A stretch of DNA of 64,000 nucleotides from Misgurnus anguillicaudatus (taxonomy: Eukaryota; Chordata; Actinopteri; Cypriniformes; Cobitidae), in the NCBI RefSeq assembly GCF_027580225.2, contig NC_073358.2, positions 8,437,501 to 8,501,500 on the forward strand. Reading direction: 5' to 3'. Shown here in pieces: positions 34,701 to 46,700 of the stretch (positions are counted from its first letter, which is position 1; every line of letters begins with the position of its first letter). The translations under genes and the position numbers were made by a program. A model generated the notes under the pieces. It was not told where the DNA came from and did not search any database. It was given only the letters and a program-made list of their open reading frames with translations.

Positions 34701-37700
34701 CAATTTATGAAGAAATCCAAGTAAGCCCAAAGGGTTCACATACTTTTTCCAACTGTATATGTTTGAGCCATAAAAGATTCTGGGTGCTAAAGATGATACA
34801 CATAAATGGCAATACGTATAGTAAAGTAAAAAACAAAACTTTAAACTGGACGTGACTAAATTACCGTATGCAACACAGTAAGCGCGTATCAGAATCTAAA
34901 CTGCGGCTGATAAGTCCTTATTAACTTTGTATATTTCTATTGTGCTTGTGAGGTTGCTCTTAACTACATGTACGTTACATACCACAGTCATATATGATAA
35001 AAAAGCTTTGTTGAGTGTTGGACCTTTCAAACGCAACTTGCCTAAAATACTGTATACAACACAGTAAGCAGGCATCAGAATCTAAATTGCGGATTTTAAG
35101 TCCTTCATTATCACTAACTTTGTATATTTCTACCGTTAAATTACAATTGTATTGTTAAGAGTTGTACCTTTATTTATCGTTTAATGTTTTTAGTAAATTA
35201 AAACAGTCAAACATACGTGTTTGGACACGGATGTTACAACAGGACATATCAAGTGATCTCTTCTAACAAAGCAATAGTGAAACGCAGTAACTTAAATAAA
35301 GTAAAATGTTTTACTTACTGTGTATACTGCTGTGTCATTTTTGTCAGATCCAATATTAGTGGTGCTTTTTATCACAGTCTCTCTGCAAATCCAGCGTCGA
35401 CTTCTTTACAAATGAATCCGCGGTACACAAAGTAAACCAACACTCCCCACGCGAGCTGGAACTAACTTTAGCCACGCATTCCTTATGTTATGTTCTGAGC
35501 CTCCGTTATCCAGCGTCTGTGTTCTTCCCATAGACGGTTCTTCCACAACCGAAAACTCAGTTTCCATGGTTACTCTATCATAACAGATCACTGCATTAAA
35601 ATAAAAGTCTCTCAGAAAAAATTTATTTAAAAGTCATTTTGGTTACATTTGGCAATCTTTAAAGACATGTTTACTGATTGTTGAGACACACGTGTGTCAC
35701 GCGAAGCTGTGGGCGGGGCTACAAAAGAGGTCGTTGTATTTGGGTCTGGGGAGGTGCTTCAATTCTACTCTGACGTCATACTTCTCTGAATTCCTCACTC
35801 GGTCGTAATACTGGCTTGGTGCCAAAAACTGTTATATTTCAGTAGCACAGATGTTTTCAGTTCTGAAACTTGCAGGATGTTCATTTAAGTATGATGACTT
35901 CTTATATAACAAATTATCAAGTTAAAATTGAGTATTTGATTCACCGCTCCTTTAACCACCATAACAATGGGTGTGGTCATATTATTTGTCCACCCCCTGT
36001 AAAATTAAATTTGATCTGCTTTATTATTGCTAAGCTAATCTACATCTAATGTGAACTCTTTCTTTATCATTTTCACTTCCGTCCTCTGTAGCCGAGTTCT
36101 GGTCAAGAGTCTATCATCTTCTAAAGCCCAGTCCTAATGCCATCCACTACTTCCTCACACATTTTCAATGGCTCTGGGACATCCTCAACGGGACGCCTTT
36201 TAGGGATTGGCTCATGCGTAAAGTTCTTACAATAAGTTCTGACTCTAGATGTTTATGTGAGATCATTACAGTTTGCTTATGAAGTCTACAGCTTCTGAAT
36301 GTTGGGACATGGCACTACATGTAAATGTTGATCTGTTTTCTGTTCTGTCTCGCCTTGTTATGTCTGGTATGGGTCTTGCGTGTTTAATTTATCCCCATAA
36401 TTTTACAATGTATGCTTTGTACAATGTGTATACAGTAGATAAAAGGTTGTTTTTTATCCCTGGAAGCAAGGGATGAGTCAAGGGATGAGTCAGGCTTTAG
36501 GATAATGGAGCAACTAACTAGCTGGTTAATAAGTTTGACTGATGAGTTTTGCATGAATTAATATAATGCCCAAGCTTTGATTTGGCCATTATTACACTGT
36601 TCCCTTAACATTGTTAACTTATGCAAACATAATATAAGTCATTTCCTTTAGTTCAGCTGGTAGAGCATTGTGTTATCAGCACAAACGTTTTGGGTTCAAG
36701 CTTAGGAAACTTTTGGTCCTTATAATGAGTTTTATGGCATTCACTCCAATTAAACTAAAAACATGTATAGGGCCCTGTCCCAAAATGCACACACCTACAA
36801 TCTTCTCACAGGTCCACACCTTAATGATGTCATAATGAGAGGTCTTATTTAGGTTTTATTCACTTTGAAGTGATTCTTTTCTCTTTAATACAGATGATGC
36901 TGATTCATTATTAATCATGACCAAAAAATGATGATAAACGATGTACTTTTCAAGTTTTTTCAAGTTCTGTTTATAAGGTGTTTATCAACTTAAAGGTGCA
37001 GTGTGTAAAGGATCTCTTGACAGAAATGCAGTATAATATACATAACTGTAGTTTAAGTGTTGTATAAACACCCTGCAAAATAAAATTTAATGTTTTTATT
37101 ACTTAGAATGAGCCATTTTCATCTACATACACTGCGGGTCCCCCTATGTTTCTACAGTAGCCCTGAATGGACAAACTGCTGAATGGACAAGCGCATTTCA
37201 TCACTATGTTGTCTCAGACAATGACAGTTCGTCCTGTGGTGGCTACCGTAGCTTCACTATGTGCTTCGAAAGGGAGGGGTGAGCGGTGGACTGAGCCGTT
37301 GGTTGCAATTCCCAACCTCACCACTAGTTGCCGCTTAAATCTACACACTGCACCTTTACATTTTTTGAGTTAACTTAGTTTAAAGGTCCCGTTCTTTCTG
37401 TGTTTTTGAAGCTTTGATTGTGTTCACAGTGAGCAATATAACATGTGTTCATGTTTCATGTATAAAAATAACATACTTATCTCTATCCACCTGTTTTTTG
37501 ACGTAAATGTGGGCACCACCATCTTTGAGCTTTTTTGTTTATGACTTTGTGACTAGTCTATTGGGAAAGACACAAGTGTGCCGTTTGACTGGCTGTTTAA
37601 TGTTTATTATGAAATGCAGGAAGATCGACATAATTTATGCAGTTAGGGGTTGCCATAATAGCTAATACAAACGCATTAAATCTCTACAAAACATTTGTTT

Positions 37701-40700
37701 TGACCATAATACATGCGTAAGTACTGAATGTGTATGTGGCGCACATGCACTCATGATCTGTATTTACAAATCCATCCATCCAGTAAAACCTTTCATAGAA
37801 ACTGCCAATAAATACAATAATTGTTTAAAAACAACTAATATTATGCTGATAAAAATATGCTGATTTAGCTGATTTATTTATTCTGCTACTATATATTATT
37901 ACAAAAATGTGATTACAGTACAGAATCTATACAACATAATCTGCTTAGTTAATGTTTATAATAGTTCGTAATGTGCTTGAGCGTTATGTTTTAAATGAAA
38001 AAGCAAATACTTTATAAAGTAAGCAAATAATTCATAAGCACATCTCTCCACCTAGTGCGTAAGAAGCGATGTAATAATATTTTCATAAAAAGAAAACAAT
38101 ACTCAATACATGTAGTAGTTTAATATGTTTATTATGGTTTGTTTAAATAACTTACAATGTGTTGAATGAGAAAGATACTGCTGACTGTGTCGGATCGCGT
38201 GAAGCTCAACGGGTCACCATAAACAAGTCCATTAAAAATTGTCGTTTAAAAAAACTCACACCAAAGGGAAAGTTGTGATATTTTAAACCAGCCCCTGAAA
38301 AGTTAAAAACACAAAGTCTTGGTAAATTCCATGTACAAACACTCGGCTGAATTTCCCATTGTAAAGATACCGGTATGTCTTTGTGCTTTTATATTTGCGC
38401 ATTGAAGACCCGTCACCTCCGATCAACAACACGAAATGATTGAATATATCTTCATATATCAAGACACTTCTTATTTTCATCCTCACACTGGTTCATACAT
38501 GGCAGGTGTAGTAAAGATTAACTGTTTAAATCATGTTTTATGCGTGCTCCCACTACACTGTTTTCTACCGGCTGGCTATTGAACCGGAAATCTCGCACAG
38601 GAAAGGAAATACGTCACATCACTTACTTCCGCGTTCTAGAAAAAGGTGGATAGCAGTGTTTTCACTGTCCTATAAATGGGCTGATGTCTTCCTTGTTCTA
38701 TGAAGTCCCTCCTTCAGAAATACGCAACAAGTTAGTTTGTTTAGGGTGTTGCGATTCGACAGCAGCTTAGCTTAGCCAGAGCCGTGTGAGTCCTGTGGGC
38801 GGAGTTTAGTCAAGACTCTTACTTTGATGTCATTCAACCGGGAAGTAGAGGGCTGTAGTCCAAACCGGCCGTTCACTGTAGGCTTTGAAAGGCGAATTCT
38901 GATAAAGAAAATATATCGCCTGGTAGTGAACTTTGAGCTTTATCATTTTGCAGGTATTATGTATGCTTTTACAGCAATATTACACACTAACTAAAGTAAG
39001 AAAAATGGGATCAGGAAGAAGGTGACCTTTTAAGTTTTTGATTCCCAAAGTAAGCACAAATAGATACTCTTTTGTTTCTATATATACACTATAAGTTGTT
39101 TTGGATAAAATGCATTATTTATCTTCAAGACCACCTTCATATTTGGAGAAGAGAAAGCGTTTACTTTCAAGCTGCAAACATCAGTGTTACATCAGCGCAC
39201 CGACATTTTAATCATTTGTTTAAACATCTGCTTCCAGACAATTGGGAGGGTAGGTTCCCAGACAGACAGTAAATCTTTTGGAGTGGATTGTACTATTCAC
39301 TATCACCAACAGACCACACACATATGTAGTGTAGACCGAACTTCTGCTTAACATGTCGATTTTTAGCACAAACAAATTTTTGCTGATTTCTTACATTGAA
39401 AAGATGCAATTTAGCTGCTTGATGCTATGGTCCACAGAATCTCCACAAGGTTTAATGGCGCCCTGAATGTATTTTGTCATGCTTGGTTACCATTGGTCAT
39501 GCTTGGATTTTTTTCTTTCCTGTAACAGAAGTTTATCTAAACTCAGCATTCTTCTTGTATTTTTTCAGCCGTTGCTGTGTTTTGAGAGGCCTCATTTTTA
39601 AATTACCGCCTCTTTTTATCACTTCCTCCCATTTTACAGTTGGCATACTCTGTATTGCAGTTCTTCATAGACTAGAAAATGGGTTATGTTATCTATAATT
39701 TAAATGCACTGGGGTCAAGGAAGGCCAGGCTCATCTCCTGCAATAATTTGTGTGTTTAAGCTTGCACTCATTCCAATGAGCCCAGCTGTGTGTCACCACG
39801 GCAACCCTCGTGCACTCAACAAGAGGCCCCGAATTCCTCATATGGGACACTGCCTTCGGGCAAATGATTCTCCTGTGCGAGCCAATGAATGAACTGAATG
39901 TCCTGAGATATTGTTTCCAGGATCGACAGCGTGAACTGAATCTTATCAGTGTTACAGGCACCAATGGTACTGGTACAGGTTTCAACTTGAGGTCATTTCT
40001 TAATCCTGTGGCCCAGTCATCTTCCTTCCTGTAACCATAACCGTAGACAGAGAAGTAATATGCAAGTTTTTTTCAGGGTAAAAAAATCAATGATCAATTT
40101 ATAAGGCACTGTGTATACAGTAGGTCATGAGTAATAATGTACAGCTTCAATGCATTGTAAATGGCTTTGGATCTAAGCATCTGCCAAATGCATAAATGTA
40201 ATAAACTGAAAGAGCTTAGCCAGTATATTTCATGCATTTTTTATATACTCTCCCATCACAATAAGAGCCAATTTAATTCCAAGCCCCCCGACATACAATT
40301 CCAAATATGACTACCTGAACTGGGAAGCGTATTCCAACATCACCTACTACACAAGAATTCTGCCTCCAGTTCCTCAAGACTGCCCTAAACCTATGGGAAC
40401 GAAAGGTAAGACACTATGATTATTAGTGCAAGCCTCTTTCTTCAATATAACCCTTAAATAAGTTGAAAGTGTGACCCTGTCTGTAAAGTCTATCTTAAAG
40501 CGCACATATCATGAAAATCTGACTTTTTCCATGTTTGAGTGCTATAACTGGGTCTCTGGTGCTTCTGTTAACCTAGAAAATGTGTAAAAGAACAACCCAG
40601 TAACTTAGTTTTGGTAAAGCATTCTCTGCAAGCATGTGAAAAATTAGGTAATTGAAATCAGGCTCCCCTTGTGATGTCAGAAAGGGATAATAGCGCCACT

Positions 40701-43700
40701 TAATCTGCACTATACAACCACAACACTGCCATTTAGTATAGAGATCAGCTCATTTGCATTTTAAAGGACACACCCAAAAATGGCACATTTTGCTCACACC
40801 TACAAAGTGGCAATTTTAACATGCTGTAATAAATTATCTATATGGTATTTTGAGCTACATACGTACTCTTGGACACTAAATATTTATTTTACATATTAAA
40901 AAGTCTTGTGAAATGTCCCCTTTAAACGTCTCATAATCTAATGAGTTTGATTTGATTTCAATCTTTGACATTTTTCTTTGACCTTACATAAAGATATCAA
41001 GTTTATATTTTCACAGAATGTTCTTTATATCATGTAGGATCATTTTATGTAGAAACAGTGAATCACAAAAAATGACTTTATATGTGTATTTTCATAGGCT
41101 GTTTCTTACACTTTCAGAGGAAGTAACTTTGTCTCCTGATGCCTGTAGTAAAAACATCTCATGTCTCTCTCGCTCTCAGGAAAAATGGAGCTTCCAGACC
41201 CCAAACTCCTTGCAGAAAGGTTCATGTTGAGACGGAATTTCAGGCCGGACCCTCAGGGAACGAATCTGATGTTTGCCTTCTTCGCTCAGCACTTCACGCA
41301 CCAGTTCTTCAAGACTCACAACCGAGTGGGTCTCGGGTTTACAAAAGCCCTGGGTCACGGGGTGAGTCTTTCAAATGACCAACGTTATCTGCAACTTATC
41401 AAAAAAAAGTGTTATCGCCCTACATATGTGGATAAGAAAGGGGATTTTGACATTTCCTGACATCAGTTAAGTGTGATATTTAAAAAAAAGGTGATAAGAT
41501 GTTTCTCTTGGCCAGCAGGTCTGTTAAAGATAAACTGCATGTAAGCAGGAAGCTGAACCACTTAACATTTTACTCATGTTATATAACCTGTAAAACTCCC
41601 TCCCATTGCCAAAACTCAGATATGCTATGGTGTTATAGTTATTTCAACATTTTATTTCTCATTTATTTACACTTAGTACCACATAATCAACAAGTGAAAA
41701 CATTTAGAAATGTTATATAAATAATTATTTGAATATACATAAATATTAGTGATGATACAAAATGTATTGATTGTAGCTGACATAAGCAGAGTTTTGTGTT
41801 TGTGCTATGGGGGCGCCTGCAAACAAGGGCAGAGATGGGGGTCAATTCATATAACTCGAGTCAGACTTAACTCATTCTTTGCCAGCCTTTTTTTTTTAAA
41901 GTTGCCCGCTTCACATAATGCCTTTTCTTCTGTAAATATATAAACATAGAAATGTATCAAATTAAAGAACAGACCCTATGTTTCATCCCATCTTTATTTG
42001 TGCTTTTTATTACCTCTCAAATATGGGTAGGTTTCTTCAAAAATACCAAATTGTGAACAAAAAGCTGAAATAATTGCATTTTTGTAAAGGAATTTTGTTA
42101 GAAATCAAATTCAGAACAAAGATCAAAACATACACAGAGTTTAAAATGTTGTTGGATTAGTTTTTGCTTCAGTTTTTTTATAAATTAATAAGAGCGCCAT
42201 GTAGTGGATAATAGCGTAATTACAGATTACGGTTAAAACTTGTCAGGTAAGCGTTATTGGCAGGGAAATATTTCCTCTTAATTGACGAGATAACTTGTCA
42301 ATGGTGGGGAAAGAGTTAAGTTGCAAATTTTATGACTTAAGACTTGCTTGACAAGTCTTAATAAAAGACTCGACTTGACTTTGACTTGACATTCATGACT
42401 TGAGACATGACTAAGACTTGAGTTAAATGACTCAAAATAATAATCATTATTTTCTTAATACATATATGTTTTTGAACGCACCGCAATGGCTTAACCTACC
42501 TACATGACACAGCAGGAAAGTAGAGCCAGAGCACTAACTAATAAGCATCAAAGGGACACTCCACTTTTTTTGAAAATATGCTCATTTTCCAGCTCCTCTA
42601 GAGTTAAACATTTGATTCTTACCGGTTTGAAATCCATTCAGCTGATCTCCGTGTCTGGGGCTACCACTTTTAGCATAGCTTAGCACAAGCCATTGAATCT
42701 GATTAGACCATTAGCATTGTGCCTATTATTACACCAAAATGAGAGTATAGTTCCTAGCCATATCTGCCTAGAAAATCACAACTTTTAATTTTCCGTCTGT
42801 CTTAGTACACGATGTAACTACAGAAGAGTCATGTTTAAATAGGGAAAATATATCCAAACTCTTTGGTCATTTTTTGAGGCAATGCTAATGGTCTAATCAG
42901 ATTCAATGGATTATGCTAAGCTATGCTATGCTAAAAGATGAAGGCTGAATAGATTCCCAAACGGTAAGAATCAAAAGTTTAACTCTTGGGGGGCTGGAAA
43001 ATTAGCATATTTTCAAAAAAGTGGAGTGTCCATCTAAAGGCAGGGTATCTGATTTGATCCAGAAACATTTTTAGTTATGCTGGTTAAAAGTCTCCTGACA
43101 TCCCGAAAGCAATTACTATGTTAAGTTTTTTAAATGTATTTTTATGAATATACAGTCTTGTTCAAAATAATAGCAGTACAATGTGACTAACCAGAATAAT
43201 CAAGGTTTTTAGTATATTTTTTTATTGCTACGTGGCAAACAAGTTAGGTTCAGTAGATTCTCAGAAAACAAATGAGACCCAGCATTCATGATATGCACGC
43301 TCTTAAGGCTGTGCAATTGGGCAATTAGTTGAATTAGTTGAAAGGGGTGTGTTCAAAAAAATAGCAGTGTGGCATTCAATCACTGAGGTCATCAATTTTG
43401 TGAAGAAATAGGTGTGAATCAGGTGGCCCCTATTTAAGGATGAAGCCAACACTTGTTGAACATGCATTTGAAAGCTGAGGAAAATGGGTCGTTAAGAAGA
43501 ACAGCGTACTTTGATTAAAAAGTTGATTGGAGAGGGGAAAACCTATAAAGAGGTGCAAAAAATGATAGGCTGTACAGCTAAAATGATCTCCAATGCCTTA
43601 AAATGGAGAGCAAAACCAGAGAGACGTGGAAGAAAACGGAAGACAACCATCAAAATGGATAGAAGAATAACCAGAATGGCAAAGGCTCAGCCAATGATCA

Positions 43701-46700
43701 CCTCCAGGATGATCAAAGACAGTCTGGAGTTACCTGTAAGTACTGTGACAGTTAGAAGACGTCTGTGTGAAGCTAATCTATTTTCAAGAATCCCCCGCAA
43801 AGTCCCTCTGTTAAAAAAAAGGCATGTGCAGAAGAGGTTACAATTTGCCAAAGAACACATCAACTGGCCTAAAGAGAAATGGAGAAACATTTTGTGGACT
43901 GATGAGAGTAAAATTGTTCTTTTTGGGTCCAATGGCCAACCCAAACTCTGAATTCAAGCCACAGTACACAGTGAAGGCAGTGAAGCATGGAGGTGCAAGC
44001 ATCATGATATGGGCATGTTTCTCCTACTATGGTGTTGGGCCTATTTATCGCATACCAGGGATCATGGATCAGTTTGCATATGTTAAAATACTTGAAGAGG
44101 TCATGTTGCCCTATGCTGAAGAGGACATGCCCTTGAAATGGTTGTTTCAACAAGACAATGACCCAAAACACACTAGTAAACGGGCAAAGTCTTGGTTCCA
44201 AACCAACAAAATTAATGTTATGGAGTGGCCAGCCCAATCTCCAGACCTTAATCCAATTGAGAACTTGTGGGGTGATGTCAAAAATGCTGTTTCTGAAGCA
44301 AAACCAAGAAATGTGAATGAATTGTGGAATGTTGTTAAAGAATCATGGAGTGGAATAACAGCTGAGAGGTGCCACAAGTTGGTTGACTCCATGCCACACA
44401 GATGTCAAGCAGTTTTAAAAAACTGTGGTCATACAACTAAATATTAGGAAAAAAAAAATGTTTGTACAAAATAGTTTTGAGTTTGTACAGTCAAAGGTAA
44501 ACACTGCTATTTTTTTGAACACACCCCTTTCAACCAATTGCCCAATTGCACAGCCCCAAGAGCATGCACATCATGAATGCTGGGTCTTGTTTGTTTTCTG
44601 AGAATCTACTGAACCTACTGGTAACTTGTTTGCCACGCAGCAATAAAAAACACACTAAAAACCTTGATTATTCTGGTTAGTCACATTGTACTGCTATTAT
44701 TTTGAACAAGACTGTATGTCATCCGTGAAAGGCGTAGGACCAAAAAAAGATTCAACAAATCATTGAACTCGGACCGAACGCAATAATTGGACACATGCAG
44801 TTTTTGCCTCTTATCTGTTTTGCATATGCCACTGCGCAACCTGTTCACGCAGACACCATACTTCATCAGCGCGTTCACGTGGGCTCACCTCCCGTCTGTA
44901 AAAAGAGGGAGAATGGCAAACTTTCCTGCTGAATCGACAACCTGCACAGGAGCCACACAACGAAAACATTTTTTTGAAACAACAATGACAAAAACCGTCT
45001 GGATCAGCAAAGAGCAAAAACCCAAATTAACATCGGTAACTTTACTGCTTTACCACGAGATGCAAACAGATACGGCTTTGGATGGAGGGTGGGATCATGA
45101 TTTCAGTATAGGCTACCATTAGCATTTTTCTAATTCAGATGCTCTGCCTTTAACAGGCATGACTAAGCATGGACAGGGTGTGTGCAGCCTAGTCATGCTG
45201 TAAAGGACATGCAGGAAATGAACCCAATATTGTTTGCATTTTTGATGTGTGGATCTTGTTTTGCATAACTCTGTTTATTCATGATTTTGTTGATTGTTCA
45301 TTTTGATTTGTAGCATATTTATTTATTTTTAATTTAATTGATAATGGATGAGATATCATCTCAATGAGGTGAAGGTGGTACTATCCTGATGCACATACTA
45401 TGGGGGTCAAGTTTCAAGTTTCAAGTTTGTGTTTATTTATATAGCACATTTAAACACAGCAACCAGGGCTGACCAAAGTGCTGAACAATATAGGCAATAA
45501 AAGAAAAACAGAAATATAAAGCCATTCAATAACAAGCAATCACATTGAGTTAAAAGCTAAAGAGAAAAAATATGTTTTAAGAGAGGATTTAAAAGCATTT
45601 AAAGATTGAGCTGTTCTAATGTAAATGGGGAGACTGTTCCACAGCCTAGGCCCAGCAACCGCAAAAGATCTATCTCCTCTTTTCTTTAACCGTGCCCTAG
45701 GGGCAAACAGAAGTCTCTGATCACCAGACCTCAAGTTTCGTGAGGGATTATGAGGACGGAGAAGGTCGGACAAATACGTCGGTGCCAGATTGTGAATAGA
45801 TTTAAAAACAAATACAAGAATTTTAAACTCAATTCTAAAATGTACCGGTAACCAATGCAGTGATTTTAGGATCGGGTCAACCACACATCCAATTCATTAA
45901 AAACAACATAGCAGCTGTGTTCATTTACAGTTAACAAACAGCAAAGTTGTTAAAAATCTAATGACATATAACTTAAGCTGTGTCATAAACATCATCTGTC
46001 ATCCTTTCATCCACTCCTGACAAAAACATTGTTTTCTGCCTTCATTGCTTAATATAATAAACAAAGCGTTTGTTAAGATCATAATGCTTTGACTGAACTA
46101 TTAATAGTGTTATATTTAACAAATAAATTGTATTTAATAAAGTTAAATAAGAAAAGGGACAAATGCAGCCCGTTGGGTTGTAATTTAACCTATGCTGGAC
46201 TGTTTTAACCCAAAACTCTGTGTATAAAGCCCTTATATTTTAGTCTATTGCTAAATTGGGTTAAACTAGCAGCTTTGGCTTCTATTATTGCTTTTATATG
46301 AATGCATCACGTCATTAACAACTCAGCTGTATGTGGACGCCTTTTTAGTAGAAATGCATATTGCCCTTTTTTGTTGCAATTAAAATGACTGTTTAACATT
46401 GCAGTGATTTGACTTGATTCTCATAAAAATGTACTTGGACTTGCTTGAGACTTGAAGGTTTAGACTTGAGACTTGTGACTTGCACATGTGTGACTAACCT
46501 TTGAACAAGGGTACTGCAGTACTTTGAGATTAGTGAGAGAGTGCAGCTTCATGGTTTTTAAATAGATTCAAATGACATTAGCTTTAAGTTACTCTGTCTA
46601 CCCATTAAAATATTAAGATTAGACAAACAGGGGTGCTGTAAAGGGGGGGTTAACAATGATGATTCTCGGGGCCCACGAGTAAGTAACCCAAAATTGTGGT

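Larger units (their letters stand above)
32905..35958. repeat. Inverted-end repeat ('gggcggtgaat') split by a Tc1 element
   Basis: 'ggggcggtgaatttgtcg' at about 32910 and 'gattcaccgctcctttaa' at about 35937-35954 look like the two ends of one element. It is interrupted by the Tc1 at 33169-34755. The inner part (34760-35900) is non-coding. Confidence 0.45.
41826..46500. repeat. Old 'gacttg'-rich repeat opened by later insertions
   Basis: Stretches of 'gacttgactttgacttgac' (42300-42430) and 'gagacttgaaggtttagact' (46440-46490) look like two parts of one known type of fish repeat. Between them sit a foldback, a Tc1 element and a LINE end. The boundaries are approximate. Confidence 0.4.

Noticed and set aside
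36650..36735. A functional tRNA gene
   Set aside because: The A and B boxes are present, but the acceptor arms do not pair and SINE-like sequence follows.
39705..40034. Overlapping frames on both strands at 39.7-40.0 kb
   Set aside because: They are within ptgs1 intron 4 and mirror each other as antisense shadows; no family resemblance.
36229..40265. ptgs1 intron 4 as an AT-AC (U12-type) intron
   Set aside because: An ATAAGT donor is present, but the only AC that pairs with it (…ATCAC|AATAAG) shifts the frame, and I see no U12 branch site (TCCTTAAC-like) above exon 5.
42550..43039. microRNA precursor
   Set aside because: The stem is far too long and repeated elsewhere as a transposon-like foldback.
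44787..45122. 111-codon plus-strand frame near the Tc1 element
   Set aside because: No conserved motif, no splice context, and it falls within ptgs1 intron 6.
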